This document shows positions 28,814 to 37,160 of a stretch of DNA of 64,000 bases, piece by piece (position 1 is the stretch's first letter; every line of letters begins with the position of its first letter). The notes below the pieces were generated by a model. It had not been told where the DNA came from. It saw only the letters and a list, made by a program, of their open reading frames with translations, and did not search any database. The position numbers were made by a program, and so were the translations under genes. Location of the stretch: NCBI RefSeq assembly GCF_004346845.1, contig NZ_SMGI01000001.1, positions 496,001-560,000 on the forward strand, read 5' to 3'. This DNA is from Winogradskyella wandonensis. GTDB taxonomy: Bacteria; Bacteroidota; Bacteroidia; Flavobacteriales; Flavobacteriaceae.

Positions 28814-29122
28814 TTAAATAGCTTCGGCAACTAAGTCTTTTAAAACCTCGAACTTGTTAGTTTGTACTTGGTTTTTAAATTCACCTTTCTTAAATGTTGC
28901 AAAGGTTGGCAGATTATCAACTGTTGCTAGTTTTCTACTTTCAGGAAACTTTTCGGCATCAGCGATAATAAAAACCGTATTCTCATTTTCTGAAGCTAGT
29001 TTTTTAAATTTTGGCTTCATAATACGACAATTGCCACACCATGATGCAGAATACTGCACAACAACAGTATCGTTTTCTGCAACGATGTCTTGCAAATTAT
29101 CTTGACTTAATTCTTGAATCAT
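28814..29122 (-). CDS. Thioredoxin-like protein with CGNC active site
   Basis: A 102-residue cytoplasmic thioredoxin fold. VVQYSASWCGNCRIMKPKF (about residues 21-39) carries a CxxC centre with Asn in place of the usual Pro (CGPC), which should shift its redox potential. The cis-Pro segment NLPTFATFKKGEF is present. Encoded 12 bases after the peroxiredoxin gene, so it is probably its dedicated reductant. Confidence 0.9.
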   Translation of the reverse strand: MIQELSQDNLQDIVAENDTVVVQYSASWCGNCRIMKPKFKKLASENENTVFIIADAEKFPESRKLATVDNLPTFATFKKGEFKNQVQTNKFEVLKDLVAEAI

Positions 29123-29134
29123 AGCTTATTAATC

Positions 29135-29779
29135 TTAATTTAATTGTGCAGCTAAATATTGCGCTGTACTACTTGCGTTAGCTTGCATTGCTTCTTTACC
29201 TTCTTCCCAATTTGCAGGACAAACTTCGCCTTTCTCCTGTACATGTGTTAAAGCATCTACTAAACGAATATATTCTTGTACGTTTCTGCCTAAAGGCATG
29301 TTATTAATACTCTCGTGTTGTACGGTACCTTCTTCGTCGATAATATAAGTAGCACGATAAGTTACGTTATCACCTTCTACTTGAACTGTTCCAGTTTCTT
29401 CGTCGTAAACTTCATTAGTAATGTCTAAAATACCTAAGATACTAGATAAGTTTCTGTTACTATCGGCTAAGATTGGATACGTAACACCTTCAATACCTCC
29501 ATTGTCTTTAGACGTGCTTAACCAGGCAAAGTGTACCTCTGGCGTATCGCAAGACGCACCAATTACGATTGTATTTCTTTTTTCGAACTCTCCTAATGCT
29601 GCCTGAAACGCATGCAATTCTGTTGGACAAACAAATGTAAAGTCCTTTGGGTACCAGAATAATACAACTTTTTTATTGTTCTTTTTTGCTTCTTCTAATA
29701 CATTGATTTTAAATGTATCTCCCATTTCGTTCATAGCATCTACACTAATATTTGGGAATTTTTTTCCTACAAATGACAT
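29135..29779 (-). CDS. 2-Cys peroxiredoxin, AhpC/Prx1 type
   Basis: A 214-residue thiol peroxidase. Peroxidatic Cys51 lies in FWYPKDFTFVCPTELHAF and resolving Cys187 in EVCPANW; GASCDTPEVHFAWL is also typical. Reduces hydrogen peroxide and organic peroxides. Normal length, no signal peptide. First gene of an operon with the CGNC thioredoxin-like protein and the small DUF protein. A -7-like box (CAAAATTA at 29818-29825, TAATTTTG on the minus strand) and a dyad further upstream may control it. Confidence 0.95.
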   Translation of the reverse strand: MSFVGKKFPNISVDAMNEMGDTFKINVLEEAKKNNKKVVLFWYPKDFTFVCPTELHAFQAALGEFEKRNTIVIGASCDTPEVHFAWLSTSKDNGGIEGVTYPILADSNRNLSSILGILDITNEVYDEETGTVQVEGDNVTYRATYIIDEEGTVQHESINNMPLGRNVQEYIRLVDALTHVQEKGEVCPANWEEGKEAMQANASSTAQYLAAQLN

Positions 29780-29817
29780 ATTTTTACGTTTTAAATTGTT
29801 GATTTATTATTAAAGTG

Positions 29818-29884
29818 CAAAATTACAACTAAAACACGCCTTATAAAAGGATAGGTGAATAGGAAATACTTATTGTAAAATAAG
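29818..29884 (-). promoter_or_regulatory. Candidate promoter box and upstream dyad for the peroxiredoxin operon
   Basis: On the minus strand TAATTTTG (29818-29825) fits TAnnTTTG. About 45 bp further upstream, CTTATT-GTAA-AATAAG (29869-29884) is a perfect 6-bp inverted repeat at a position where an activator could bind. No -33 TTG seen. Confidence 0.3.
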
Positions 29885-29991
29885 GGTTTGCAATAGATTT
29901 AGTGTTAAAGCATTAAACCTGTTAAGATGATAATTTAATAGTGTTAAAATTGTAAGATTAGCAAAAAAGAGTAGCCAATTTTGTCAGATTC

Positions 29992-31461
29992 TTACTTCGA
30001 TTCTTTTAACATTTTTATTTTAATTCTAAAAGCAGCAAAAAGTAGTGTTGTAAAAGGACTTAACCAGTTAAAAATAGCATAGAAGAAGTATTGCGAAACA
30101 TCAACCCCAAGTACACCACTCTGGTAAGCACCACACGTATTCCAAGGAATTAAAACAGAGGTTACCGTACCTGAATCTTCTAATGTACGACTTAGATTTT
30201 GGGGCGCTAAACCTTTATCTTCATAAGCTTTTTTAAACATTTTACCAGGAATAACGATGGCTAAATATTGGTCTGATGCAATGGCGTTTAAGCCCAAACA
30301 GCTAATCACTGTGCTGGCGAATAATCCAAATACACTAGATGCAACGGACAACAAGGCATTTGTTATTCTTGATAATGCACCTATTCCGTCCATAATGCCA
30401 CCAAATACCATAGCGCATATGATTAAAAATATAGTCCATAACATGCCATTCATACCACCAGAACTAAACAGTTCATTTAAAGCTGTATTATCGGTTGCAA
30501 CCGATGTATCAGTTAAAATGGCATTTATAATGGCAGAAAAGTTAGAGTCCGACAATTTAGATAAAACTTCTGGCTGAAAAATTAATGCGAAAATCGCAGC
30601 CAAAATTACGCCAGAAAGTAGCGCTATTAGAGGTTTGGTTTTAGCCAATATTAAGGCGATAACTACAATAGGAACAAGAAATAACCATGGTGTTATATTA
30701 AAGGTGTTGTTAATTGAAGTCAATAAGTTGCTAATATCGGCGTTTCCTGTTGGTTCAATCGATGCGCTAATGATTCCAAATACAATAAGCGTAACGACTA
30801 TTGTGGGCACAGTAGTTAAAGACATATATTTAATATGTGTAAATAAATCGGTGCCAGCCATTGCAGGAGCCAAATTTGTAGTGTCACTTAAGGGTGACAT
30901 CTTATCACCAAAATAGGCGCCAGATATTACAGCTCCAGCAATCATACCAGGTGAAATACCTAGTGCCGTACCAATACCCACTAAAGCAATACCTACTGTT
31001 GCCGAAGTTGTCCAAGAGCTACCTGTGGCTATCGAAATTATGGCTGCGATAATAACCGATGCGGGTAAAAATATCTCTGGACTTAGTACTTGTAAACCGT
31101 AGTAGACCATTGCAGGAATAACACCACTTATTAACCAGGTTCCTGCCAGAGCGCCAACTAAAAATAAAATTAATATCGGTACAAATACACTTTTAAGATT
31201 TTCCCAAATCTCAGAGACCATTGTACTAAAAGAGACCTTATTAAAGAAACCAACTCCAGCAGCTACACCACCACCAATAAGTAATATGATTTGATTTGTA
31301 TATGCCCCAAACCATTCTTGACCATCAACAAAAAAGATATTATAAGCTAAAAGTGCCATTAAAATAATTACAGGCACCAATGCTTCCCAAATATTCAGTT
31401 CTTTATTGGTAACGATATTTTGGTCATTGGCTTTAAAGTTCTTATCGTTTTGGTCTTGCAT
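29992..31461 (-). CDS. nhaC: Na+/H+ antiporter, NhaC family
   Basis: A 489-residue inner-membrane antiporter with about 11-12 hydrophobic segments. The NhaC signature SPLSDTTNLAPAMAGTDLF (about residues 192-210) is clear. GSSWTTSATVGIALVGIG and NAIASDQYLAIVIPGKMF near the C-terminus are also family features. Exports sodium in exchange for protons, in line with a marine life style. No operon partner; divergent from the DUF457 gene. Confidence 0.93.
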   Translation of the reverse strand: MQDQNDKNFKANDQNIVTNKELNIWEALVPVIILMALLAYNIFFVDGQEWFGAYTNQIILLIGGGVAAGVGFFNKVSFSTMVSEIWENLKSVFVPILILFLVGALAGTWLISGVIPAMVYYGLQVLSPEIFLPASVIIAAIISIATGSSWTTSATVGIALVGIGTALGISPGMIAGAVISGAYFGDKMSPLSDTTNLAPAMAGTDLFTHIKYMSLTTVPTIVVTLIVFGIISASIEPTGNADISNLLTSINNTFNITPWLFLVPIVVIALILAKTKPLIALLSGVILAAIFALIFQPEVLSKLSDSNFSAIINAILTDTSVATDNTALNELFSSGGMNGMLWTIFLIICAMVFGGIMDGIGALSRITNALLSVASSVFGLFASTVISCLGLNAIASDQYLAIVIPGKMFKKAYEDKGLAPQNLSRTLEDSGTVTSVLIPWNTCGAYQSGVLGVDVSQYFFYAIFNWLSPFTTLLFAAFRIKIKMLKESK

Positions 31462-31602
31462 TTGTTATTAGTTTAGTTGCGTAATGTTACGATTTTGAAG
31501 AACGATATGCAAATTGAAATTCTGGTCAAAGCTTTTCTTCAACAATACTTTTTTGACAATTTGTAGTTTTTTAGAGGTTGTAGTTTGTAATTTCGTTAAG
31601 CG

Positions 31603-32637
31603 ATGGATTCACTAACTCAAATTGTGCTAGGAGCCGCCTGTGGAGAAGCGGTTTTAGGGAAAAAGATTGGCAATAAGGCTTTGTTGTTTGGGGCTATTGG
31701 CGGTACAATACCCGATTTTGATGTTTTTGTTGGCGCATTATTGCATAGTAACGAAATCCAGGCAATGGCCTTTCATCGTGGATTTATGCATTCTATATTA
31801 TTTTCAGTCATTGGTGCATTTACTTTTGGATGGCTATTTTTTAAGCTCTATAACAAGGGAAAACGAAAACAGACTACAATATTACAAGATTGGCAAAAAC
31901 TATTTTTTTGGTCGCTATTTACACATCCCATTCTAGATAGCTTTACACCATATGGCACACAGCTATTTTCGCCTTTTTCAGATTACAGGGTGGCATTTAA
32001 TACTATCGCCGTTGTTGACCCGCTTTACACAATACCTTTTCTCATTAGCCTCATTGTACTTATGTTTTTTAAGCGCACACAAATTAAAAGAAAATTATGG
32101 TGGCGAACAGGTGTTATAGTAAGTTCAGTTTATTTACTATTGACGGTTTTTAATAAGTTTTACGTCAGTTCGGTTTATAGATCATCATTAGAAACTAATG
32201 CTATTAAATTTAAACGTTTTCAGACGCAACCTACTATTTTTAATAATATTCTCTGGTATGGTGTTGCCGAAAATGACACGGCATATTACGTTGCATTCTA
32301 TTCGTTATTAGACAACAAAAAAGTAATTACCGATTGGGCTAAAATAGATAAACAGCATGAGCTTTTGCCAATGTCGGATGAAGACTTGTCAACCTTAGCA
32401 TGGTTTAGTAACAACTATTTCAGTATTAGACCTTCTGAAAACCAAAATGAGTTTATCTATAGCGATTTGCGTTATCCACTACTTGACCCTAATGATGCAA
32501 AAACATCATTATTTACGTTTCGTGTATTTAACAATAACGGGCGTTGGGATTTAAAAAATAATCGGCCAGAAATTAATGAAGACGCATCGTTCTCTTCTGT
32601 TTTTGGAGCTATGATAGACCGTTTAAAAGGGAAATAA
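31603..32637 (+). CDS. Membrane-bound metal-dependent hydrolase (DUF457/YdjM type)
   Basis: A 344-residue protein with an N-terminal membrane domain. MDSLTQIVLGAACGEAVLG and IPDFDVF, then HRGFMHSILF (about residues 58-67) and HPILDSFTPYGTQLFSPF (about 106-123) supply the conserved His and Asp residues of this family. Around four hydrophobic helices follow and the last 150 residues are soluble. Probably a zinc- or manganese-dependent membrane hydrolase; substrate unknown. Stop codon is 8 bp from the stop of the PLP lyase gene on the other strand. Confidence 0.85.
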   Translation: MDSLTQIVLGAACGEAVLGKKIGNKALLFGAIGGTIPDFDVFVGALLHSNEIQAMAFHRGFMHSILFSVIGAFTFGWLFFKLYNKGKRKQTTILQDWQKLFFWSLFTHPILDSFTPYGTQLFSPFSDYRVAFNTIAVVDPLYTIPFLISLIVLMFFKRTQIKRKLWWRTGVIVSSVYLLLTVFNKFYVSSVYRSSLETNAIKFKRFQTQPTIFNNILWYGVAENDTAYYVAFYSLLDNKKVITDWAKIDKQHELLPMSDEDLSTLAWFSNNYFSIRPSENQNEFIYSDLRYPLLDPNDAKTSLFTFRVFNNNGRWDLKNNRPEINEDASFSSVFGAMIDRLKGK

Positions 32638-32645
32638 CATTCTAA

Positions 32646-33860
32646 CTAGGCTATTTCAGTTTCTAAAATACCAAGTTCAGTCATGCATTGATGCATCATA
32701 TCAAAAGTACGTTCTATATCAGCATCTAAACCAATGGAGAATCTTATCAATCCGTCGCTCAGTCCCATTTCGGCTTGTTCATCTTCAGGAATTTCTGAAG
32801 ACGTAGAACTTCCTGGAGCTGAGAATAATGTTTTATAGAAACCTAAACTTACAGCGAGGTAACCTAGATTTCGTTCTTGCATTAATTCCATAAGTGTATT
32901 GGCTTTATCTAATGAGCCAACATCTATAGTAAGCATGCCACCAAAGCCATATTCAGGATTCATCATAGACTTAAATAATTGGTGTGATGGATGAGACTCT
33001 AGGCCAGGATATACAGTTTTTAGTCCAGCATTTTCAAACTTTTTTGCGAGATAGCTTGCATTTTTACTGTGCTGTTGCATTCTAATATGTAACGTTCTTA
33101 GATTTTTTAATACTGAAGCCGAACGTAAGCTATCCATCGTAGAACCTAAGAGCATGGCAGCACCGTCATTTACATTTCGTAATTGGTCTATAAACTCTTG
33201 AGTCCCGCAGACTACACCGCCAACAGTATCACTTGTACCATTAATGAATTTGGTTAAGCTGTGAATTACAACGTCTGCGCCTAATTTTTTTGGTGAAATG
33301 GATAAAGGCGAAAACGTATTATCGACTACCAATTGTAAATTATATTTTTTTGCCAATTTTGCTAGGCCCTTAATATCAGCAACTTCTAAAAGCGGATTGC
33401 TAACAGATTCACAGTACAAAACTTTAGTTTTTGGTGTAATAGCAGCTTCTACTATATCTAACTTTGTGATGTCAACGAAAGACGTGCTAACGCCTAATCT
33501 TGGTGCAAAATTCTTAAGAAATGCATAAGTTCCGCCATAAATTGTTCGGCTACTAACTATATGCTCACCACTTCCGCAGAGCTGTAAAAGAACAGGTGTA
33601 ATTGCTCCCATACCAGACGCTGTGACTGTGGCTGTTTCTGTACCTTCCATAGCAGCTAAAGCTTCACCTAAATATAGGTTTGAAGGCGAGGAGTGACGCG
33701 AATAGAGATAGCAACCTTCCGCATTACCTTCAAATGTATCAAACATTGTTTTTGCGGACAAAAAAGTATAGGTAGAAGAATCTGAAATTGAGGGATTGAC
33801 ACCTCCAAATTCTCCGAAGTATTGTAAATCTTGAATATTATTTGCGGGTTTAAAAGCCAT
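32646..33860 (-). CDS. Cys/Met-metabolism PLP enzyme (methionine gamma-lyase-like)
   Basis: A 404-residue type I PLP enzyme of the cystathionine/methionine lyase family. PLP Lys204 is in HSLTKFINGTSD, Asp180 in VVDNTF contacts the ring nitrogen, and YSRHSSPS (53-60) and Tyr108 lie where family members bind the phosphate and substrate. The Cys that marks true methionine gamma-lyases after this Tyr (YGCT) is Gly here (YGGT). The reaction could be gamma-elimination on methionine or cystathionine, or O-acetylhomoserine chemistry. It is divergent from an Lrp/AsnC regulator, as in mdeA/mdeR. Confidence 0.87.
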   Translation of the reverse strand: MAFKPANNIQDLQYFGEFGGVNPSISDSSTYTFLSAKTMFDTFEGNAEGCYLYSRHSSPSNLYLGEALAAMEGTETATVTASGMGAITPVLLQLCGSGEHIVSSRTIYGGTYAFLKNFAPRLGVSTSFVDITKLDIVEAAITPKTKVLYCESVSNPLLEVADIKGLAKLAKKYNLQLVVDNTFSPLSISPKKLGADVVIHSLTKFINGTSDTVGGVVCGTQEFIDQLRNVNDGAAMLLGSTMDSLRSASVLKNLRTLHIRMQQHSKNASYLAKKFENAGLKTVYPGLESHPSHQLFKSMMNPEYGFGGMLTIDVGSLDKANTLMELMQERNLGYLAVSLGFYKTLFSAPGSSTSSEIPEDEQAEMGLSDGLIRFSIGLDADIERTFDMMHQCMTELGILETEIA

Positions 33861-33954
33861 GATTGTAGAGTTTAAATTGATATGTAAAATTCAGTAGAAT
33901 AAGAATAAAAATCAACCGATATTTTATTTTATAGTAAATAAATCTGTTTTTAAT

Positions 33955-33968
33955 TGATTATTTAATCA
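33955..33968. promoter_or_regulatory. Candidate Lrp operator in the divergent intergenic region
   Basis: TGATTA-TT-TAATCA is a perfect 14-bp dyad. Lrp/AsnC sites are about 15-bp AT-rich dyads, and this one lies between the PLP lyase and Lrp genes. A second dyad, CGAAAA-T-TTTTCG, is at 34006-34018 just before the lrp start. Confidence 0.45.
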
Positions 33969-34021
33969 TATTATCTAAATTTATACTGTTTTATTTAAAT
34001 ATTAACGAAAATTTTTCGCCT

Positions 34022-34480
34022 ATGCATCTAGACCAGACAGATAAAACGCTCTTAAAACTACTTCAAAAAGACTGTAAACAAACTAATAAAGCTTTATCTA
34101 ACGTTTTAGGGCTTTCGGTAACTGCTGTTTACGAGCGCATACGGAAACTAGAAAATCTTGGAGTTATTAACAACTACGTTGCATTACTAAATAAAGAGCG
34201 CGTTGACAAAAGTTTTGTAGCATTTTGCCATGTTAAACTCGTGCAACATTCACAAGACTATGTCGTAAAGTTCGAGCGTGAAGTTGCAAAATTGCAAGAA
34301 GTTCTCGAATGCTACCATATTAGTGGCGATTACGATTATATTTTAAAAGTTTTGGTTAAGGATATGCAGGAATTCAGAACATTTATGGTGGAAAAGTTAA
34401 CTAAGATAAATCATATTGGTAGTACACATAGTATGTTTGTAATTAACGAGGTTAAGCACACCACAACAATCTCAGTTTAA
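34022..34480 (+). CDS. Lrp/AsnC-family regulator
   Basis: A 152-residue regulator. The N-terminal HTH (DKTLLKLLQKDCKQTNKALS then LSVTAVYERIRKLENLGVI, residues 7-47) is followed by the RAM ligand-binding domain (VAFCHVKLVQHS ... CYHISGDYDYILKVLVKDM). Lrp proteins sense amino acids and control nearby amino-acid genes. Divergent orientation predicts control of the PLP lyase, with methionine or a branched-chain amino acid as a candidate effector (inference). Confidence 0.93.
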   Translation: MHLDQTDKTLLKLLQKDCKQTNKALSNVLGLSVTAVYERIRKLENLGVINNYVALLNKERVDKSFVAFCHVKLVQHSQDYVVKFEREVAKLQEVLECYHISGDYDYILKVLVKDMQEFRTFMVEKLTKINHIGSTHSMFVINEVKHTTTISV

Positions 34481-34481
34481 G

Positions 34482-35108
34482 ATGAAAACCACGAATTATA
34501 AGTCGTTAGAGCTGTTCATCGCCTTCGTGTTGGTGCCGGTTAGTTTCGCATTAGATTATGCGCTTATATTAAAACTAATCGTTGGCTTCGTTGGGTTTGT
34601 CTACATTTTATTTGTATTAATTAGGATAGAAAGGATTGGACTAAAAATTTCAAGACAACTCAATTGGAAGCAATTTTGGAGAGATACGATTATAAAACTA
34701 GCAATTATAGCAGTGCTCACTCACATATATATGTGGTTTTATGACTCAACGAATCTTTATGTAGTCGTAATTAATAAACCATTACTTTGGATTGCCATTG
34801 TGTTTGTGTATTCGTTTTTTTCGGTTTATCCACAAGAGTTAATTTATAGAACGTTCTTTTTTAAGCGATACGACAGTCTTTTTCAGAATAAAACATTATT
34901 TCTGTTTATTAATGCTGCTTTATTTTCATTAGGACATATTTTCTTTAAGAATACGATGGTTATGATTTTAACATTTATTGGAGGGCTTTTGTTTGCACTA
35001 ACTTTCAATAAAACCAAGTCAACTGTTCTAGTGTCTATAGAGCATGCTATCTATGGTTGTTGGTTGTTTACAGTTGGTATGGGAGAAATGCTTGGATTTC
35101 CAACTTAA
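34482..35108 (+). CDS. CPBP-family intramembrane protease-like protein
   Basis: A 208-residue integral membrane protein with about six hydrophobic segments. CPBP (Abi/CAAX protease) motifs are present: QELIYR (118-123; Glu119 and Arg123, but the first Glu of the usual EExxxR is Gln118), FSLGH (148-152) and HAIYG (188-192). It starts one base after the lrp stop codon, so it is co-transcribed. Function is unknown; the missing Glu could lower or change peptidase activity. Confidence 0.85.
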   Translation: MKTTNYKSLELFIAFVLVPVSFALDYALILKLIVGFVGFVYILFVLIRIERIGLKISRQLNWKQFWRDTIIKLAIIAVLTHIYMWFYDSTNLYVVVINKPLLWIAIVFVYSFFSVYPQELIYRTFFFKRYDSLFQNKTLFLFINAALFSLGHIFFKNTMVMILTFIGGLLFALTFNKTKSTVLVSIEHAIYGCWLFTVGMGEMLGFPT

Positions 35109-35138
35109 TTTGTTGTGTAGGCAACCATTGTTAAATAA

Positions 35139-35170
35139 TTGACGTCTTAAGAGTAGAGCACTTATTTTTA
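35139..35170 (+). promoter_or_regulatory. Candidate promoter of the S41 peptidase gene
   Basis: TTG (35139-35141), 21-nt spacer, TATTTTTA (35163-35170), which is one base off TAnnTTTG. Leads to a transcript start about 40 nt before the ATG. Confidence 0.35.
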
Positions 35171-35214
35171 GGCTTTCAATTTAAAAACAATACAGATATA
35201 AATTCAAAAGAAAG

Positions 35215-36810
35215 ATGAAGAAACTATTACTACTACTTAGCCTTTTTGTTCTAATATTTTCCTGCGGAAGTATAGAAAGTTATAATGAAGCTGTAACAAA
35301 GTTACATCCTGTCGAAGACTTACAAGACGATGTAGATGCAGTTTATAAACAACTTAAACGACTTCATCCACGTCTGTATCAATTTACGCCAAAAGAAACT
35401 TTAGATTATAAATTTGATAGTCTTAAAGCGGCGATAGATAAGCCAATGACCAGCCGTGATTTTTATAAAGCGTTAGCTAAAGTGACTAAGTATGTGGGGC
35501 AAGGTCATATGTCCGTATCTCCACCTTCAAAACGATTTAATAAACAAGAACGAAAGGCAAATAATAAACTAAAATTTGATATCAATAATCTTGAAACTGA
35601 GTATGTCGATGATGCACTTATTATAAGTAGAGCAAGAGGAAACGACTCTCTATTATTACACGCTGAAATTCTTGAAGTAGATGGTAAAAATCCGCGAGAT
35701 TTAATTCGTAAATTCAAGAAAACTATAGCCTCAGACGGTTATAATATCACCTTTCATCAACGTGTTGCGGGTAAGCGTTTCTTTGGTTATTACAATCGCG
35801 ATATTGGACGTTTTGATAGTATTACGCTAAAGTTGAAAAATGAAGATTCTACATTTTTCAAAAAATACAAGCGCATCCCAAAAGCTAAGAAGAAAACCGA
35901 GAAAGACTCCATAAAACTAGACTCTTTAAAGGAAATTAAGCCGAAAAAATTAACCAAAGCTGAAAAGAAAGCAAAAAAACTTAAAGCAAAGAAACAACGC
36001 AAAGACCGACAGAAATATGGTTACAATTACACAACTAAATTAAACAACAGAAATCTCTCTTTTGTTGGTAAAGATAGTACTGTAGCCTTACTAAAAATTA
36101 GAGGTTTTAGTAATGGTAAATACAAAGATTTCTATGAAGAAACCTTTGCAATGCTGGATTCTTTAGATACAAAAGATTTAGTCATAGATTTAAGAGATAA
36201 TTTTGGAGGACGCCTTAACGAAATCATGACTTTGTATTCGTATTTAACGGATGAAAACTTCACTTTGATTAATAAAAGCGAAGTTAACAGTCGAATTCCT
36301 ATTCTTAAAACAGCAATGAGTAATACATCTTCCGTTGGGCAGAAGGTTTTTTATAGTGTTTTGTCGCCATTTATTGTCGTGCATAATTTGCTAAGGACAA
36401 GCAAAAAAGATGGGCAGTTGTATTACAAATTTAAAGCAGCAAAGGAAAGAGAGCCAAATCCACTTAATTTTAAAGGTAACGTGTATGTGTTAATTAATGG
36501 AAACTCATTTTCGGCATCTTCAATCTTATCTACACAGCTTAAAGGAAGTAACCGAGCCACTTTTGTAGGAGAGGAAACTGGTGGCGCTTACAACGGAACA
36601 GTTGCGGGCTATTACAAAGTTTATGAGTTGCCAAATACCAAAGTCCGCGCTAGAATTGGTTTAATGCATATCGATAGTAAGTTTAAAATAGAGCCAGATG
36701 GTTACGGTGTAAAACCAGATGTAGAGATTATTCCAACCTACCAAGACCGTCTAAATAATATCGACCCAGAATTGGAATGGGTTTTAAAGGATATTGAGAG
36801 TAAGAAGTAG
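35215..36810 (+). CDS. S41-family peptidase-like lipoprotein with basic insertion
   Basis: A 531-residue lipoprotein: lipobox VLIFSCGSIES. Helical N-terminal region (DDVDAVYKQLKRLHPRLYQF), a beta region, then the S41 catalytic core: TKDLVIDLRDNFGG and VLINGNSFSASSIL, with Ser433 as the likely nucleophile, then FVGEETGGAYNG. Between about residues 220 and 270 lies a Lys-rich insertion (KKLTKAEKKAKKLKAKKQRK) without hydrophobic residues. Probably an envelope protease; substrate unknown. Confidence 0.86.
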   Translation: MKKLLLLLSLFVLIFSCGSIESYNEAVTKLHPVEDLQDDVDAVYKQLKRLHPRLYQFTPKETLDYKFDSLKAAIDKPMTSRDFYKALAKVTKYVGQGHMSVSPPSKRFNKQERKANNKLKFDINNLETEYVDDALIISRARGNDSLLLHAEILEVDGKNPRDLIRKFKKTIASDGYNITFHQRVAGKRFFGYYNRDIGRFDSITLKLKNEDSTFFKKYKRIPKAKKKTEKDSIKLDSLKEIKPKKLTKAEKKAKKLKAKKQRKDRQKYGYNYTTKLNNRNLSFVGKDSTVALLKIRGFSNGKYKDFYEETFAMLDSLDTKDLVIDLRDNFGGRLNEIMTLYSYLTDENFTLINKSEVNSRIPILKTAMSNTSSVGQKVFYSVLSPFIVVHNLLRTSKKDGQLYYKFKAAKEREPNPLNFKGNVYVLINGNSFSASSILSTQLKGSNRATFVGEETGGAYNGTVAGYYKVYELPNTKVRARIGLMHIDSKFKIEPDGYGVKPDVEIIPTYQDRLNNIDPELEWVLKDIESKK

Positions 36811-36992
36811 TAATCAGTAAGCAGTAGACAGTCGCAGTAACAGAAATAAATTTTCAGTAAAAGTGTTAGTGAAAATTTAGTGAGATTGGTGTCAAGCTTT
36901 TCACAGTATCTATGCATAAATTCTCTAAAGTTAAGTATTGTAGTTTTCGAAAAGTCGCAAAAGCGCTAAGCCGTAAAGAAAACATTCGTGAA

Positions 36993-37015
36993 AATTCGTG
37001 AAATTCGTGTCAAAA
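36993..37015 (+). repeat. 23-nt dispersed repeat, copy 1
   Basis: Identical over 23 bases to 52658-52680. The unit contains two ATTCGTG segments and ends in GTCAAAA. Here it is intergenic, between the S41 peptidase gene and lpdA. Confidence 0.75.
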
Positions 37016-37086
37016 TATTTCTGTAATTCACTCTGTAAACATCAATAAATATCCATTTCAAAATTCGTAAATCTTTTTCTAAGTTG

Positions 37087-37094
37087 TATTTTTG
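37087..37094 (+). promoter_or_regulatory. Candidate -7 box for lpdA
   Basis: TATTTTTG fits TAnnTTTG. TTC rather than TTG is found about 20 nt upstream. Gives a leader of about 60 nt that includes the 37105-37134 hairpin. Confidence 0.38.
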
Positions 37095-37104
37095 TGCACA
37101 GTTA

Positions 37105-37134
37105 AGATGTCTTGCTGAGCTTGTCGAAGCATCT
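37105..37134 (+). repeat. REP-like hairpin element in the lpdA leader
   Basis: AGATG(T)CTT (37105-37113) pairs with AAGCATCT (37127-37134) with one bulge. The loop is GCTGAGCTTGTCG. The core AGCTTGTCGAAG recurs at 49641-49652 inside pabB, so this belongs to a dispersed family. Confidence 0.5.
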
Positions 37135-37160
37135 CTTTTTTAAACACAAATACAAAATTT

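Larger units (their letters stand above)
36811..37160. other. Gene-free stretch with dispersed repeats and lpdA promoter
   Basis: No credible gene. It holds three near-tandem copies of ATTCGTGAA (about 36984-37008), the last two inside a 23-nt unit repeated at 52658-52680. It also holds a -7-like box TATTTTTG (37087-37094) and a hairpin element at 37105-37134 in the lpdA leader. The first 150 bases show only irregular AT-rich sequence with short repeats of CAGTA. Confidence 0.6.
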
